A DNA stretch of 64,000 nt from Paenibacillaceae bacterium (GTDB taxonomy: Bacteria > Bacillota > Bacilli > Paenibacillales > Paenibacillaceae), in contig CAAFUF010000003.1 of assembly GCA_900766135.1 (NCBI GenBank), positions 367,265 through 431,264 of the forward strand, given 5' to 3'. Of the stretch, positions 51,518 to 60,490 are shown in pieces (positions within the stretch are counted from its first letter, which is position 1; every line of letters starts with the position of its first letter). The notes under the pieces were generated by a model, which searched no databases, was not told where the DNA came from, and saw only the letters and a list, made by a program, of their open reading frames with translations. Both the position numbers and the translations under genes were made by a program.

Positions 51518-52060
51518 TTATTTTACTTCCGTTGCGCCCGTTACTTTGCCGTCGATTTTCGCGCTAGCTTGCACGTCTGCATTTGCGAAGTACAGGTTGC
51601 CGTCGATCGTAGCCGTTTTGTCCAAGTTGAACCCGTTGGCTTCTACATAAACGTCGCCCTTCACAGTGCCGCCTTGGATTCTCAGGTTTTCGCTTTGTAC
51701 CGTCAGTTTAGGGACGGTCAATGTGAACGAAGCGGTGATGTTGTGGTCTTCGTCTTGGGTGTACAGAGCGATTTTACGATAGATGTCCTTCGCTGCATCG
51801 TTCTTATCGTGGAATTCTCCGGCAACCACAACGTCCTTGTCAACCGTCAAGTCGTTCAGAATCGCAATGATCCAAGTCCCTTTCTCGCTGACTGCAGTCG
51901 TGAACGCATCCGCTTGGTTTACGATCGATGCCGTCGTCGTGACGTCCGTTTGTTCAGCGGGTTTATTTGCGTTTGCCGCCGAATTATCGTTGTTCGCACC
52001 GCAACCTGCCAGCAGCGCCGCCGCAATCCCCGCTACTACCAAACCTTTGACCATTTTCAT
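51518..52060 (-). CDS. Lipoprotein with polymer-forming (bactofilin-like) beta-helix
   Basis: 180 residues; ATG at 52060 after GGAGGG. Lipobox LAGC (Cys20), a low-complexity Asn/Ala stretch, then repeated short beta units (LTVDKDVVVAGEFHD, LTVQSENLRIQGGTVKGDVYVEANGFNLDKTATIDGNLYFANADVQASAKIDGKV) that resemble a bactofilin-like right-handed beta-helix. It should be an outer-surface structural protein. Two FNR/CRP-like sites and a promoter lie upstream, so expression may respond to oxygen. Confidence 0.75.
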   Translation of the reverse strand: MKMVKGLVVAGIAAALLAGCGANNDNSAANANKPAEQTDVTTTASIVNQADAFTTAVSEKGTWIIAILNDLTVDKDVVVAGEFHDKNDAAKDIYRKIALYTQDEDHNITASFTLTVPKLTVQSENLRIQGGTVKGDVYVEANGFNLDKTATIDGNLYFANADVQASAKIDGKVTGATEVK

Positions 52061-52086
52061 GTTGTTTCCCTCCTGTTTTTATCTTC

Positions 52087-52157
52087 AGTTTGAATTATAA
52101 AAAAAAGTGGAATCATATAATGTGATTTATTTCACTTTTATTGTGCTTTTTTTCACA
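52087..52157 (-). promoter_or_regulatory. Promoter with two FNR/CRP-like sites
   Basis: On the minus strand a TATAAT box lies at 52099-52094. The plus-strand dyads TGTGA-TTTATT-TCACT (52121-52136) and TGTGC-TTTTTT-TCACA (52142-52157) fit TGTGA-N6-TCACA. The nearer one is centred about 41.5 bases from the predicted start site, the class II activator position; the other is 21 bp farther. Confidence 0.55.
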
Positions 52158-52215
52158 TTCATTGACACAGCTTGTTCATCTTTTAAACTCCCTCCCCGAA
52201 TCTCGTGTTAAACAA

Positions 52216-52237
52216 GCCGATCGGTTCCCCGATCGGC
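52216..52237 (-). terminator. Terminator of the SDR gene
   Basis: GCCGATCGG-TTCC-CCGATCGGC lies 37 bases after the SDR stop. The T tract is weak. Confidence 0.55.
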
Positions 52238-52273
52238 CTTAATCTATATGAACTCCCGGACGGGAAGAGTTAG

Positions 52274-53050
52274 TTAGCGTTGAGAATGAAGCGGCGTGCC
52301 CATCGGTGAGGAACCCGAGCCCCCATCTACGCTGATTTCCGCCCCGTTGACGAAGGACGAATCATCCGAAGCCAGGAACAGCACGGTATTCGCCAATTCT
52401 TCCGGTTCACCCATTCGGTTCAGCGGGATGCTTCGTTTCAGATATTCTTCCTTTTGGTTAAAGTCCGGGGCTGCGGTATCCCCCCAAATCGGCGTTTTGG
52501 TGGCGCCGGGAACGACGGTGTTCACGCGGATGCCACGCGGGGCCAATTCCGATACCAGGACCCGGGCCATGCTCGTGACCGCCCCTTTGCTGGCCGCATA
52601 AGCGGCATACCCTGGACTGCCGGCTTTGGCCAGCACGGAACCGTTCAGGATGACGGAGCCGCCCGTTCTCAGATAAGGGGAAGCCGCTTGGATCGTGAAG
52701 AAAACACCGGCGATGTTGATATCCAGGATACTCTTGAATAGCGATGGTTCCGTGCTGCCGAGCGGTGTACTCCCGCTGATTCCGGCATTGGCGAACACGA
52801 TGTCCAAACCGCCGAAGGCTTCTACCGCTGCCGCGGCGGCTTTCTCCGCACTCGCCGGGTCGGCTGCATCTGACACCACACCGATGCTGTTGGCAGTGCC
52901 CAGCGCATCCACCGCTTTCTTCAAGTTTTCCGGCTTCCGTCCCGTGATGACGACTTTCGCTCCCTCGGCCACGAACAATCGGGCCGTCGAATATCCGATT
53001 CCGCTGCTCCCTCCCGTAATCAACGCTACCTTGCCTTCTAGTTTTCCCAT
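52274..53050 (-). CDS. Short-chain dehydrogenase/reductase
   Basis: 258 residues, ATG at 53050 with AAGGAGCG upstream. Signatures: cofactor loop ITGGSSGIGYS, VITGRK, ANAGISG, the catalytic Ser in NGSVLAKAG and YAASKGAV, and NTVVPGATKTPI. It belongs to the classical SDR group, probably NADP-linked. The upstream spacer has AGAACGATCGTTCT and a truncated TetR-type frame in the same direction, which suggests regulation by a TetR protein now mostly lost. Confidence 0.92.
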   Translation of the reverse strand: MGKLEGKVALITGGSSGIGYSTARLFVAEGAKVVITGRKPENLKKAVDALGTANSIGVVSDAADPASAEKAAAAAVEAFGGLDIVFANAGISGSTPLGSTEPSLFKSILDINIAGVFFTIQAASPYLRTGGSVILNGSVLAKAGSPGYAAYAASKGAVTSMARVLVSELAPRGIRVNTVVPGATKTPIWGDTAAPDFNQKEEYLKRSIPLNRMGEPEELANTVLFLASDDSSFVNGAEISVDGGSGSSPMGTPLHSQR

Positions 53051-53083
53051 AGGTATCGCTCCTTAAGTTTTGATTTTGTTTTG

Positions 53084-53097
53084 AGAACGATCGTTCT
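53084..53097. promoter_or_regulatory. Palindromic operator upstream of SDR gene
   Basis: AGAACGATCGTTCT is a 14-bp perfect palindrome of the kind bound by TetR repressors, 34 bases before the SDR start codon. Confidence 0.55.
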
Positions 53098-53117
53098 ATT
53101 TCGTATAAAAAAAAGAA

Positions 53118-53246
53118 CTATCCATTCAGCACGGACATCGTCGTATCGATGATCTTGTCAAGCTTCTCTTTGTCTTCAACCGTCTTCACCATCACTCTCA
53201 GGCCGACCAAGGCATTATTGAAATAGGAAGCCAACTCTTTCAGCAC
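53118..53246 (-). pseudogene. C-terminal remnant of a TetR-family regulator
   Basis: A 42-codon frame from GTG 53246 (AAAGGAGG 9 bases upstream) to TAG 53118. LKELASYFNNALVGLRVMVKTVEDKEKLDKIIDTTMSVL resembles the last ~40 residues of YxaF/LmrA-type TetR repressors, but no HTH half exists upstream. Because it retains a ribosome binding site it might still be translated. Confidence 0.5.
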
Positions 53247-53284
53247 GGGGCGGTTCCTCCTTTCCATCCTGAGTTTATCATATT

Positions 53285-53324
53285 GAGAACGTTCGGTAAA
53301 TAATTATTTTAGAATTATCGTTCT
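53285..53324. promoter_or_regulatory. Second AGAACG-type operator cluster
   Basis: GAGAACGTTC (53285-53294) and AGAATTATCGTTCT (53311-53324) resemble the palindrome at 53084-53097. They lie just upstream of the TetR remnant, where the promoter of the lost gene would be. Confidence 0.4.
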
Positions 53325-53340
53325 CGAATTTTCCAAGTCC

Positions 53341-53383
53341 AAAAAAGCAGCTCCCGGCAACGGAACTTTCCGTCCGGGAGCTG
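53341..53383 (-). terminator. Terminator of the GH81 gene
   Basis: On the minus strand CAGCTCCCGG pairs with CCGGGAGCTG and is followed by CTTTTTT, 26 bases after the stop. Confidence 0.8.
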
Positions 53384-53408
53384 TATCCAACTATTTATTG
53401 AAGCCTGC

Positions 53409-56400
53409 TTATCGGTATAAATTCAATTCGGCGATCGACCACCACCACTCCGGTGTCGCGGAAGTTTGCACGATTTTAACGTAACGGGCGGTTTGCTGCG
53501 GAAATGTCGTCACGATTTGTTTGTTCGTTCCGACGTCCTCCGTGATCGTCGTCCAGTTCTCGCCGTCTTCCGAGATGAGGACCTGGAAGCTGCGGGCATA
53601 ATCATTGTCGCTGCCGCCCGAGTCCATGCTCAGCCGGCTGAAGCGCTGTTCGCCGCCCAAATCAAGCTGGATCCATTGGCCGGGGGTTTGCCCCTCGCCG
53701 GAGGTCCAGCGGCTGCCCGGGTCATCGTCCAGCAGTGCGGAGATATCGGCGTAGGTCGAAGCCGTGACCGTCCAACCCGAACGGTCCAGCGAATCCAGGA
53801 ACGCGGCGGCCCCTTCTGCCGGTTCCGGCACCCAAGGCGTCGGATCCGCCGTATATACCTTCACTTCGTGAATCGACCACCAATGGGAATCCGTCCCCGT
53901 CTGCACGACTTTAATGAACCGTGCCGTCTGCAGCGGGAAGGCCGCGGTCACAATCGGACTTTTGCCGGCTCCCGAAGCGACGGGGCTTCCCCAAGTCACG
54001 CCGTCCAAAGAGGTGTACACCTCATAATCGTGAGCATAATCCTCCCGGCTGTGGGTGCTGTCCATCACAATCTGGTCGACCGGCTGCGGCGTGCCCAAAT
54101 CCAACTGGAACCATTCGCCGCCGGTTTGCTCGCGGCCGCTCGTCCACCGGGAGCCTTCAGCGCCGTCCAGCATGGCCTCCGCGCCGTCGCCGGAGGAGAC
54201 CGTAACGGCCCAACCGCCAGGCGCCAGCTCTTTTTGCTTGCCGATGCCGTAATCATTTACGTAGAGCTCGGCAATCGACCACCAACGGTTCGCCTCGCCG
54301 GTTTGTACCAGCTTCAGATAACGGGCGGTTTGGGTCGGGAAAGTGATCGACAGGCGCCCGGGCTGACCTGGGCCTCCGATGACCGGCTCGCCCCAGTTCT
54401 CCCCGTCGGTCGAGACATATAGGCGGTATTCGCGGGGGAAGTCGTCACCCGCGTTGCCCGGATCGAGCACAACGGAATCCAAGCGATGCACCGCGCCCAA
54501 ATCCACCTTCACCCATTGGCCGTTTGCCTGTTCGCGTCCGTTCGTCCATAGCGTATCGCGGTTGCCGTCCAGCATATTAGCCGTTGCATCCTTTCCCTGC
54601 GTGGAGGAGGCGGTCACCACCCACCCGGTTCGTTCCTCAAGCGAATCGTCCGCAGGCGGCAGCGTTACCGGCGCCTGCGCGCCGAACTCGGCCAGCTTGA
54701 GCTCGGAAATCGACCACCAGCTGTCCGCCGATGCCGTCAGCACAATTTTGACGTAACGGGCCTGCTGCTTATTTAGGGATACGGCCAAGCTTGGCGATGT
54801 ACCGGGGCCGGTGGCTACCGGTTCATTCCAGTTCTCTCCATCGGCCGAGACGTAAACCTCGTAACCATGCGCGTAATCTCCCCAGTTCGTGCCGGAGTTC
54901 ATGAATAACGTGTCAAACGTTTGCTCCGAACCCAAATCGATTTGCAGCCAGTCGCCGGGGGCTTGCAAACGTCCCGAAGACCAGCGGGTGGACAAGTCGC
55001 CGTCCACAAGGCGCTCCACGCCTTCGGAGCTGGACGAAGCCGTGATCGTCCAGCCGCTGCGATCCAGATAGTTCACGCCTTGCGACGGATCCGGGCCTTC
55101 CAACACCGTCTCTTCCAGCGGGTTCACTTTCGCTTGGGCTTTGGCATATACCGTTGCCGATCCCAGCGGCCCGTTCGCGCCGAAGAAATGCACCGTTTTG
55201 GCGACGTCCGACGGGTTCCAGATTTGCGCCGTATAGACGCCGTCTTTTTTATAGACTGTCACCGCCGGATCGTCCGCCCAAATATCCATGGTGCGGGTTC
55301 CGGTCGAAACCATGCTGTGAATGAACCAATACGCATTAAATACTTCGTTTTGCTGCATTGGGCGGGTATCCCATTTCGCTAGCGCGCCTTCCGGATCGCC
55401 GATCGATTGGAACGGCCAGATGATATGCTGCCACGAACGCTCCGGCTGGCCGCCGAGGTCTTGGATCAGTCCCGCATACAGCTCGTTCGTTTTTTGCGGA
55501 TCCCGTCCGTAGTAAGTCATCCATTCCGCCGGCGGAAGCCAGTGAATGCCGTAAATCTGCTCCGGATCGCCGGAAAAATACGTACCGTACAAATAGGCGC
55601 TGCCGTATACATGACCTACGGTGGCGTGCTTGTAACCTTCCACCCAGTTGTCATGGTCATAGTTGAACCAGTACTGCTCGGCCGCTTTTTCCTCGGTCGT
55701 AAAGCCCCAAATGCCGGTATCCCGATATTCGTCGTTGCCGGTCACGAGGCCCCACATGTATTCGCCGACCCAGCTGAACAAAGCCTCGCCGGCGGCTTCC
55801 TGGTTGTTGCCGCTGCGATTGTCCGCATAGCCGCCTGCCCAGGAATGCCCTTCATACGGATCAAAGTTGCGGAGCCAAGGAAACTGGCTGTCCGTCTTCG
55901 ACGGGTTGGCGTAATCGCGGATCAGCAGCTCGACCATGTCGCGGTAATCTTGAAGGAACTGCTTGTCATACGTCGCCAGCACGGCGGAAGCAAAGATGTA
56001 ATAGCCATACGTGAAATGATGATCCGTCAGCCCCGTATTCACGCCAAAGCCGCTGCCGTACGGGAAAATCGCTCCCCACTCATCCGAATAATGGAAATAA
56101 TACGAATGCAGCCGTTCTTCCGGCGAATAGGTGTACCAATCCGTCAAAATTTCCTTCAGCTTGGATAGGTAATCATCTCGCCGTTCCGTGTCGCCAAGCT
56201 GATCACTGATCAAAACACCTAATGACAAGGGATGAAGCTTTTTGCCTTGCCAATAAGGATCTTCGCTCATGATGTTCCCCGATACGTCCGCATCCAGTTG
56301 ATCCAGGTAGGCCATCAGCTGCGCCCGGGAATAGGTCGGATCATCGGGTTCGACGAACTGCGGGATGATACCGTAGAAACGGTCTTGGGTCGTAAAAGAA

Positions 56401-58382
56401 TCTCCCTTGCTCACCTTCAGCAAACCGCGGATCGAAGGGTAGGTCAGATCGGTTAAAGGCGTGGTGGCGATTTTCCATTGATGCGGAAGCAACGCCATCA
56501 ACGTGTCCGACGAAAAGCCCGGACGTTTCAATTCCGTCATCGAGCGGAAATCGGTCGTTACGAGCGCAGCCGCTTCATCGTAACGGTAGTCGACTTGCGT
56601 ATCCGTCACGAACGCATAGGCATGCTGATAAAAAGTAGCCAGTTCGTTGGCGGACGGCAGCGTCGCCAGTGACAAATAATTCCCGCCTTGGCCAAATTTC
56701 ATCTTGATCGTATTACCTAGCTTCATGAACACCGTACCCTCCGGAGCGAACACCCCGTAATGGCGCACGAACGTTTGCGGCTGCGGCGCTTTGTCCTGGT
56801 TGGTCACTTCGATGCCGATATGATCGGCCGTCAACACGTCGCCGTCATTCAGCAATATCGGTTGATTGTGATCGTCATACAACCGGGTGATGTACTGCGA
56901 CTGCAGAATCGCCGCATCCGGATTTTCGAACGTGTTGTAGAGGAACGGGGAGCCCTTGACGAACGTCGTGCTCAGTTTTGCCGTATCGTCATCACTCATC
57001 ACCACCGTGGCGGAGTAGTCGCCATAACCGGAAATCTTGGTGACCACCTCGGCGGGGTTGATGTTATTCGTCGACAGGATCAAATCCGGTTCGCCGTCGG
57101 CGTCCATCGAACCTCCATCAGCCGAAGCATAACCGGCCCCCGGGTTCAAAATGTTCAGCCCCTGCTTGGTGTACCGGTTCTTCAGCGGGAGCGTCACCAG
57201 GCTGTTGCCGTCGCCCAAATTGGAGATCAGAATCGACTGCCACCAATCGTTCGAAGGAATCGGAGCTGAAACGTTGGAGGTGCGATACTTCGGATTTTTC
57301 GGCTCCAGCATCGTCACGTCGTTGATTTCATAACTGCCCGCACCGACCTGAACCGCGGAAGCGGCCGGAATTTCCGGAATGTCGTACGTGGATTTCGGGT
57401 CGCCCTCCCGATAAGCATAAACGCCGAATTCGTATAGCGAATATCCGTTGGTGGAGCCGCGGCCGAGACCGGCCATCTTGACGTAACGGGCCTTCGCGTA
57501 GACCGGAATGGTTTCCCGTCCGCCCGATCCGTTGAGCTGGCGGTAAACGGTCGTCCATTGACTGGCATCCTCGGACACTTGAATATCGTAAGCGCGTCCG
57601 TAAGCCGCCTCCCAGTTGAAGGATACGCTGCCGATTTCCCGGGATTCGCCCAAGTCGACGTAAATCCATTCGGTATCCTTATAAACCGAAGACCAACGGG
57701 TATCGTTGCTGCCATCGGTCGCATTGATCGCCAAATAGTTTTTCTCTTCCATTTTGGCTCTATCTTCGGCCGATTTGCTAGGCTCGTCAATTTCCAGCGA
57801 AGAAGCCGTTACCGGCTTGCCAAGCGCCAAATTAGCTGCTGCCGGCTTGGGAGGCAGGCTGGCGCCGCCGCTGCCGTATACGTTAAACTCGTAAATCGAT
57901 ACGCCATAGGCTTCCTGCGCCCGCTTCGTGCTAAACACGCGAACATAGCGGGCTTTGGCGGCCACCTCAACTTCGGTCCATCCGCCTTTGCCTTCCGTCG
58001 TGGAGTACACGGGTTCCCAGTGAACTTCATCGTCGGACACCTCAAACGCAAAAGCGCTGGCATACGCGTTTTCCCATTTGACGGAAATCCTCGAAATGGT
58101 GGCGCTGGCGCCCAAATCGACATACATCCATTGCGGATCCTTTTTCCATACGCTTTCCCAGCGAGTGTTCTCATTGCCGTCAACCGCCATATCCGGCGTA
58201 TTGCCGCCCAACGAAGAAGAACTGTAGACCGGTCTATATAAGGATAGCAAATAGTCATCCTCAGCCGCATGGGCCGCCGGGGTAGGCAGTATTTGCACAC
58301 TGCCGATCATTAAAATGATAGCGGTCAATAAATGCGCCCAGATGACACAGGACTTACGCTTGCTCACGAACACTCTATCCAT
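53409..58382 (-). CDS. Secreted GH81 endo-beta-1,3-glucanase with six F5/8C modules
   Basis: ATG at 58382 has AAAGGAG 7 bases upstream; the open frame continues to 58529 without support. About 1657 residues. Signal peptide to about residue 40 (AAHA). Two F5/8 type C (discoidin, CBM32-like) modules at about 45-170 and 180-325, then a GH81 catalytic domain at about 340-1085 (VGAGSYEINDVTMLEPKNP start; catalytic Asp in LTDHHFTYGYY and Glu in NNQEAAGEAL). Four further F5/8C modules follow to the C-terminus, each with TRW/TLW-S/T-x-G and W-x-x-x-DLG. It should degrade laminarin or fungal beta-1,3-glucan outside the cell. Confidence 0.93.
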   Translation of the reverse strand: MDRVFVSKRKSCVIWAHLLTAIILMIGSVQILPTPAAHAAEDDYLLSLYRPVYSSSSLGGNTPDMAVDGNENTRWESVWKKDPQWMYVDLGASATISRISVKWENAYASAFAFEVSDDEVHWEPVYSTTEGKGGWTEVEVAAKARYVRVFSTKRAQEAYGVSIYEFNVYGSGGASLPPKPAAANLALGKPVTASSLEIDEPSKSAEDRAKMEEKNYLAINATDGSNDTRWSSVYKDTEWIYVDLGESREIGSVSFNWEAAYGRAYDIQVSEDASQWTTVYRQLNGSGGRETIPVYAKARYVKMAGLGRGSTNGYSLYEFGVYAYREGDPKSTYDIPEIPAASAVQVGAGSYEINDVTMLEPKNPKYRTSNVSAPIPSNDWWQSILISNLGDGNSLVTLPLKNRYTKQGLNILNPGAGYASADGGSMDADGEPDLILSTNNINPAEVVTKISGYGDYSATVVMSDDDTAKLSTTFVKGSPFLYNTFENPDAAILQSQYITRLYDDHNQPILLNDGDVLTADHIGIEVTNQDKAPQPQTFVRHYGVFAPEGTVFMKLGNTIKMKFGQGGNYLSLATLPSANELATFYQHAYAFVTDTQVDYRYDEAAALVTTDFRSMTELKRPGFSSDTLMALLPHQWKIATTPLTDLTYPSIRGLLKVSKGDSFTTQDRFYGIIPQFVEPDDPTYSRAQLMAYLDQLDADVSGNIMSEDPYWQGKKLHPLSLGVLISDQLGDTERRDDYLSKLKEILTDWYTYSPEERLHSYYFHYSDEWGAIFPYGSGFGVNTGLTDHHFTYGYYIFASAVLATYDKQFLQDYRDMVELLIRDYANPSKTDSQFPWLRNFDPYEGHSWAGGYADNRSGNNQEAAGEALFSWVGEYMWGLVTGNDEYRDTGIWGFTTEEKAAEQYWFNYDHDNWVEGYKHATVGHVYGSAYLYGTYFSGDPEQIYGIHWLPPAEWMTYYGRDPQKTNELYAGLIQDLGGQPERSWQHIIWPFQSIGDPEGALAKWDTRPMQQNEVFNAYWFIHSMVSTGTRTMDIWADDPAVTVYKKDGVYTAQIWNPSDVAKTVHFFGANGPLGSATVYAKAQAKVNPLEETVLEGPDPSQGVNYLDRSGWTITASSSSEGVERLVDGDLSTRWSSGRLQAPGDWLQIDLGSEQTFDTLFMNSGTNWGDYAHGYEVYVSADGENWNEPVATGPGTSPSLAVSLNKQQARYVKIVLTASADSWWSISELKLAEFGAQAPVTLPPADDSLEERTGWVVTASSTQGKDATANMLDGNRDTLWTNGREQANGQWVKVDLGAVHRLDSVVLDPGNAGDDFPREYRLYVSTDGENWGEPVIGGPGQPGRLSITFPTQTARYLKLVQTGEANRWWSIAELYVNDYGIGKQKELAPGGWAVTVSSGDGAEAMLDGAEGSRWTSGREQTGGEWFQLDLGTPQPVDQIVMDSTHSREDYAHDYEVYTSLDGVTWGSPVASGAGKSPIVTAAFPLQTARFIKVVQTGTDSHWWSIHEVKVYTADPTPWVPEPAEGAAAFLDSLDRSGWTVTASTYADISALLDDDPGSRWTSGEGQTPGQWIQLDLGGEQRFSRLSMDSGGSDNDYARSFQVLISEDGENWTTITEDVGTNKQIVTTFPQQTARYVKIVQTSATPEWWWSIAELNLYR

Positions 58383-58690
58383 GCTCTCTCTCCTTTGTTC
58401 TCTAGTAACTGTGAAGCGTACAACCTGTCTCCTAAGCTTATCTTTGATCTCTTCACCCTCTCCATCGCATGTCTCCTCACGGGTAGAAATTACGCTGCCA
58501 AGCGGCCCATATGTGGAAAAATGTACCACTCCACCATGGATTATCGTCCGATGATCCCCCTTTGTGTAGAGGCAACCCCCTCGATCTCAAAAAACAGGAA
58601 AATAGCACTAAGATCAATCAGGTTCGTATTTCGAAAGTCGCACAACAAATAAACGAAGCTTATAAGCATATTTCAGATTGACACTTTATA
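58383..58690. other. Divergent spacer between GH81 and ABC transporter genes
   Basis: No gene is supported, although frames extend into it from both sides. It must hold the GH81 promoter and part of the control region of the ABC transporter. I see no clear cre site here. Confidence 0.4.
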
Positions 58691-58722
58691 TGTTTACGTC
58701 ATATACTGTTTACGTTATATAC
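58691..58722 (+). promoter_or_regulatory. Tandem 16-bp repeat upstream of the ABC transporter
   Basis: TGTTTACGTCATATAC (58691-58706) is followed directly by TGTTTACGTTATATAC (58707-58722), one mismatch. It is a candidate operator for the TetR regulator at 61285. Confidence 0.5.
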
Positions 58723-58752
58723 AGTTTAAGAAATCAGAAGGGAGCTAAAGAA

Positions 58753-59634
58753 ATGAATCATGCCATCGAAGTCAACGGATTGCACAAAAGCTTCGGTAGC
58801 CAACGGATACTGAACGGGGTTGATCTTGTTGTGCCTTCAGGCACGGTCCATGCTCTGCTTGGGCCTAATGGCGCCGGCAAAACAACGCTGATTCGCATCC
58901 TTTCTACGCTTACTATGCCAGATGCGGGAACGGTACGGGTGGCCGGGTACGATGTTGCCGCCCAGAAAAACGAGGTCAAACGCTCCATCAGTTTGACCGG
59001 ACAATTCACCGCCGTCGACGAGGTGCTGACCGGAGAGGAAAATTTGGTGATGATGGGCCGTCTCTCGGGCCTGACCTCCAAGGCAGCCCGTTTACGCGCC
59101 GCGGAGCTATTGGAACAGTTCGACTTGACCGATGCGGCGCGCAAGCGGGTAAAGACGTACTCCGGCGGCATGCGCCGGCGCCTCGATCTAGCGATCAGCC
59201 TGATCGTCAAGCGACCGGTGCTGTTCCTGGACGAACCGACAACCGGTCTTGACACGCTGAGCCGCCGCGTGCTGTGGGACGGTATCGCGGAACTGGCCCG
59301 GCAGGGCCATACGATATTTCTGACGACGCAATATTTGGAGGAAGCCGACCAATTGGCCGATACGGTTGCGGTCCTCAAGGACGGGCAAATCGTGGCGACC
59401 GGCACCGCGGAACAACTGAAGGCTCAAGTCCGCAGCGATCGGGTTGAGCTCCGGGACGCGGAAGACCGGCTGGTTTCCCGGGTGCCGACGGACGGCACGA
59501 TCCGTGATTTGCTCGGTATATTAAATGGTTTAAACGCTCAGGTGCCGGCGGATGCGCGAGTCAGCATACAGCGTCCGACGATGGATGATGTCTTTATAGC
59601 CCTGACTTCCGGCGATAAGGAGGTTTCGGCATGA
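58753..59634 (+). CDS. DrrA-type ABC transporter ATPase
   Basis: ATG at 58753 after AAGGGAG; about 293 residues. Walker A LLGPNGAGKTTLIRIL, Q-loop SLTGQFTAVDE, signature KTYSGGMRRRLDL, Walker B PVLFLDEPTTGLD, and H-loop LTTQYLEEADQLADTVAVL. The C-terminal ~80 residues match the DrrA extension (DUF4162). It energises export with the permease encoded next, overlapping it by 4 bases. The family exports drugs such as daunorubicin or complex lipids. Confidence 0.94.
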   Translation: MNHAIEVNGLHKSFGSQRILNGVDLVVPSGTVHALLGPNGAGKTTLIRILSTLTMPDAGTVRVAGYDVAAQKNEVKRSISLTGQFTAVDEVLTGEENLVMMGRLSGLTSKAARLRAAELLEQFDLTDAARKRVKTYSGGMRRRLDLAISLIVKRPVLFLDEPTTGLDTLSRRVLWDGIAELARQGHTIFLTTQYLEEADQLADTVAVLKDGQIVATGTAEQLKAQVRSDRVELRDAEDRLVSRVPTDGTIRDLLGILNGLNAQVPADARVSIQRPTMDDVFIALTSGDKEVSA

Positions 59635-60425
59635 TGCAAGCTCAAAGCCAAAGCGCGGCAAAACAGCCCTCGTCCTGGATTACGAATTGGGTTTTTATCG
59701 GCCGCGGGATGCGCCATAGTCTGAGAGATGTGGACGCCATGGTCATGGCCATCGTGCTTCCGGTCATGCTCATGCTGCTCTTCACCTACGTATTCGGCGG
59801 GGCCCTTGACCCCTCCGGCAATTACGTCAAATACGTGGTTCCCGGGATCATCCTGCTCTGCGCCGGGTTCGGCGCCTCAGGGACGGCGGTGAAAGTTGCC
59901 GAGGACATTTCGAACGGCGTGATCGAGCGATTCCGCACCATGCCGATCCAAAGCCTTGGCGTGATTACCGGCCATGTCGCCGCCAGCCTGGCCCGAAACC
60001 TTGTCGCCACGGCGATCGTCATTGGCGTTGCCTTGCTCGTCGGCTTTCGTCCTGCCGCCGGCTTCGGTGAGTGGCTTGGGGCGGCAGGCGTCATCGTCTT
60101 GTTTATCCTCGCCATCACGTGGTTATTCGCCGCGATCGGCCTGGTTGCCGGAAGCGCCTCCGCCGCGAGCGGTTACGGGTTCATCCTGCTGTTCCTGCCT
60201 TATCTGTCCAGCGCCTTCGTCCCCACGGAGTCGATGCCGCAATGGCTCCAGGGCTTCGCTTCCCATCAGCCGATCACTCCGGCGATCGAAACGATCCGCG
60301 GTTTATTGACCGGCGCCCCCATCGGCGACAACGCCTGGTGGGCCGCAGGCTGGTGCCTGCTCCTCATCGGCGGGGCCTTCATATGGTGCCGCGTGGTCTT
60401 TCATCGCCGGTCGGGGCAACGTTAG
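59631..60425 (+). CDS. DrrB-type ABC-2 permease
   Basis: 264 residues; the ATG at 59631 overlaps the ATPase stop (ATGATG), AAGGAGG upstream. Six membrane segments, starting VMAIVLPVMLMLLFTYVFGGAL, and the ABC-2 signature FLPYLSSAFVPTESMPQWLQGFASHQPITPAIETIRGLL. A polar C-terminus ends at 60425, followed by a terminator. With the ATPase it forms a homodimeric-type exporter of hydrophobic compounds. Confidence 0.94.
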   Translation: MMQAQSQSAAKQPSSWITNWVFIGRGMRHSLRDVDAMVMAIVLPVMLMLLFTYVFGGALDPSGNYVKYVVPGIILLCAGFGASGTAVKVAEDISNGVIERFRTMPIQSLGVITGHVAASLARNLVATAIVIGVALLVGFRPAAGFGEWLGAAGVIVLFILAITWLFAAIGLVAGSASAASGYGFILLFLPYLSSAFVPTESMPQWLQGFASHQPITPAIETIRGLLTGAPIGDNAWWAAGWCLLLIGGAFIWCRVVFHRRSGQR

Positions 60426-60434
60426 AACATAGAA

Positions 60435-60470
60435 AAACAGGGAAATCGAATCGCTTCGATTTCCCTGTTT
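60435..60470. terminator. Bidirectional terminator
   Basis: AAACAGGGAAATCGAA-TCGC-TTCGATTTCCCTGTTT is a 16-bp perfect stem between the convergent permease and TetR genes. Confidence 0.85.
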
Positions 60471-60490
60471 TACGTTCCTCGCCTCTTACT

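Noticed and set aside
53409..58529. Start of the GH81 gene at 58529
   Set aside because: The 49 extra residues are polar and precede the signal peptide; ATG 58382 with AAAGGAG gives a normal secreted protein.
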